DNA from: an uncultured Desulfobacterales bacterium
GTDB taxonomy: Bacteria; Desulfobacterota; Desulfobacteria; Desulfobacterales; JAFDCJ01
Assembly: GCA_945787595.1 (NCBI GenBank)
Contig: CALZJV010000163.1
Location: forward strand, 1-13,146
Direction: 5' to 3'
DNA length: 13,146 nt
In this document: positions 12,514 through 13,146 of the stretch, one piece after another
Position numbering within the stretch: the first letter of the stretch is position 1
Layout: every line of letters starts with the position of its first letter
Program-made: the position numbers and the translations under genes
Notes under the pieces: generated by a model
Told to the model about the DNA's origin: nothing
The model's database searches: none
What the model saw: the letters and a program-made list of their open reading frames with translations, nothing else

Positions 12514-13146
12514 CTATCCTGCCAACCTGGGAAGAAGTATCGAAGCAAAGCTTAGCACAAAGAAAAACCCGCACATGTCCGTTACGGTTGTCAGAAGCGG
12601 CCCGGATGCCAGCGCCGGATCTGTTCGCATACCCCTTAGAAGCAACGGAATCAAACCGCCAAGACTGACAGCCACCAGCGTGTTGGCCGCCAGAGAAACC
12701 CCCACCACCAATCCGAGGTAGGGATTTCCTTTCCAGAGGATGGCCGCGCCGCCAAGCAGGATTCCCAGCGCAATGCCGTTGATGAGACCGATGGCAGATT
12801 CCTTGGCCAGTACGTGCACCAATTCCCGGGGCCGCACCAAACCCAGCGTCAATTCACGGATACTGACGGCAACGGCCTGGTTGCCGGAGCAACCGCTCAT
12901 ATCGGATATGATGGGCAGAAAAACTGCAAGCACAATCGCCTTTTCCAGGGTGTCCTGGTATATGGCAATCACACTGGCGGCAATAATGTTAAGCACAATG
13001 TTGATGCTGAGCCATGAAAGGCGGCGTGAAGATCTCTTGAACAAGGACATCGTTCTGTATTCTTCGCCACCCACGATACCGGCAAATTTTAAAAACAGCT
13101 GGTTGTTCTGCCGGTTGGCGGCATCTCTGACCGAAGCACTCCGCAC
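12514..13146 (-). CDS. mgtE: Magnesium transporter MgtE, C-terminal part (cut by window edge)
   Basis: The 3' end of an mgtE gene; the frame is still open at base 13146, so the N-terminal and CBS domains lie outside the window. The visible 210 codons cover the linker into the membrane domain (FAGIVGGEEYRTMSLFKRSSRRLSWL) and the five-helix channel domain. They include PIISDMSGCSGNQA (the family's P-x-x-x-x-MGGNxGxQ ion-path motif, with SGCSGNQ here), GLINGIALG and DPALASGPLLTTVTDMCGFF. The DPALASG and TTxxD motifs, including the aspartate of TVTD, match the Mg2+ pore region. MgtE is an inner-membrane Mg2+ channel closed by high cytosolic magnesium. The GTG at the edge is an ordinary valine codon, not a start. 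Confidence 0.92.
   Translation of the reverse strand: MRSASVRDAANRQNNQLFLKFAGIVGGEEYRTMSLFKRSSRRLSWLSINIVLNIIAASVIAIYQDTLEKAIVLAVFLPIISDMSGCSGNQAVAVSIRELTLGLVRPRELVHVLAKESAIGLINGIALGILLGGAAILWKGNPYLGLVVGVSLAANTLVAVSLGGLIPLLLRGMRTDPALASGPLLTTVTDMCGFFFVLSFASILLPRLAG

Noticed and set aside
1..13146. CRISPR array, tRNA, transposase or phage genes
   Set aside because: None seen: no regular spaced repeats, no tRNA-like cloverleaf that I could recognise by eye, and no DDE or integrase motifs.

Overview
The window looks like chromosomal DNA of a Gram-negative bacterium, most likely a deltaproteobacterium (Desulfobacterota). The reasons are the protein families present (FtsH next to HtpX, DUF2062, a DUF21 protein, a LapA-domain protein, MgtE), two textbook sigma-54 promoters, and moderate base composition. 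The assignment is inference from gene content; there is no rRNA or other marker gene. I see no tRNA, CRISPR array, transposase or phage gene.

Layout. Bases 1-231 hold a decayed thioredoxin-reductase tail. Bases 232-989 are the left copy of a 758-bp direct repeat: a complete DUF2062 membrane protein gene (-) and, divergent from it, the first third of a dual-specificity phosphatase gene (+), cut off where it meets ftsH. Bases 1052-4030 are a leftward protein-quality-control cluster: a short TPR remnant, htpX and ftsH. Upstream of it is a strong sigma-54 promoter match (-), and about 390 bp further right a second one (+) drives a double zinc-ribbon protein. Bases 5385-8368 carry two membrane proteins: a DUF21 (CNNM/CorC-type) protein and an SLC13/DASS-type permease with two RCK_C domains. 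Bases 8569-9715 form a tight three-gene operon: a LapA-domain protein, a small coiled-coil protein and an exported coiled-coil protein. A broken SthA-type flavoprotein remnant follows. Bases 9996-10753 are the right repeat copy, with the DUF2062 gene and an intact phosphatase. A HAD-IIA phosphatase and the C-terminal half of MgtE (running off the right edge) finish the window.

How it fits together. Much of the content concerns the inner membrane and envelope: two membrane metalloproteases (FtsH, HtpX), ion transport (SLC13-type, DUF21, MgtE), and LapA-like and coiled-coil envelope proteins. The sigma-54 promoters suggest that the FtsH/HtpX arm and the zinc-ribbon gene answer to a common activator; that is inference. 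The most notable items are: (a) the two divergent sigma-54 promoters over a protease operon; (b) the 758-bp direct repeats, which bracket about 9 kb and match without any length change; (c) a face-to-face promoter between DUF2062 and the phosphatase whose -10 elements overlap; (d) several gene remnants lying at the edges of these blocks, which point to past rearrangement.
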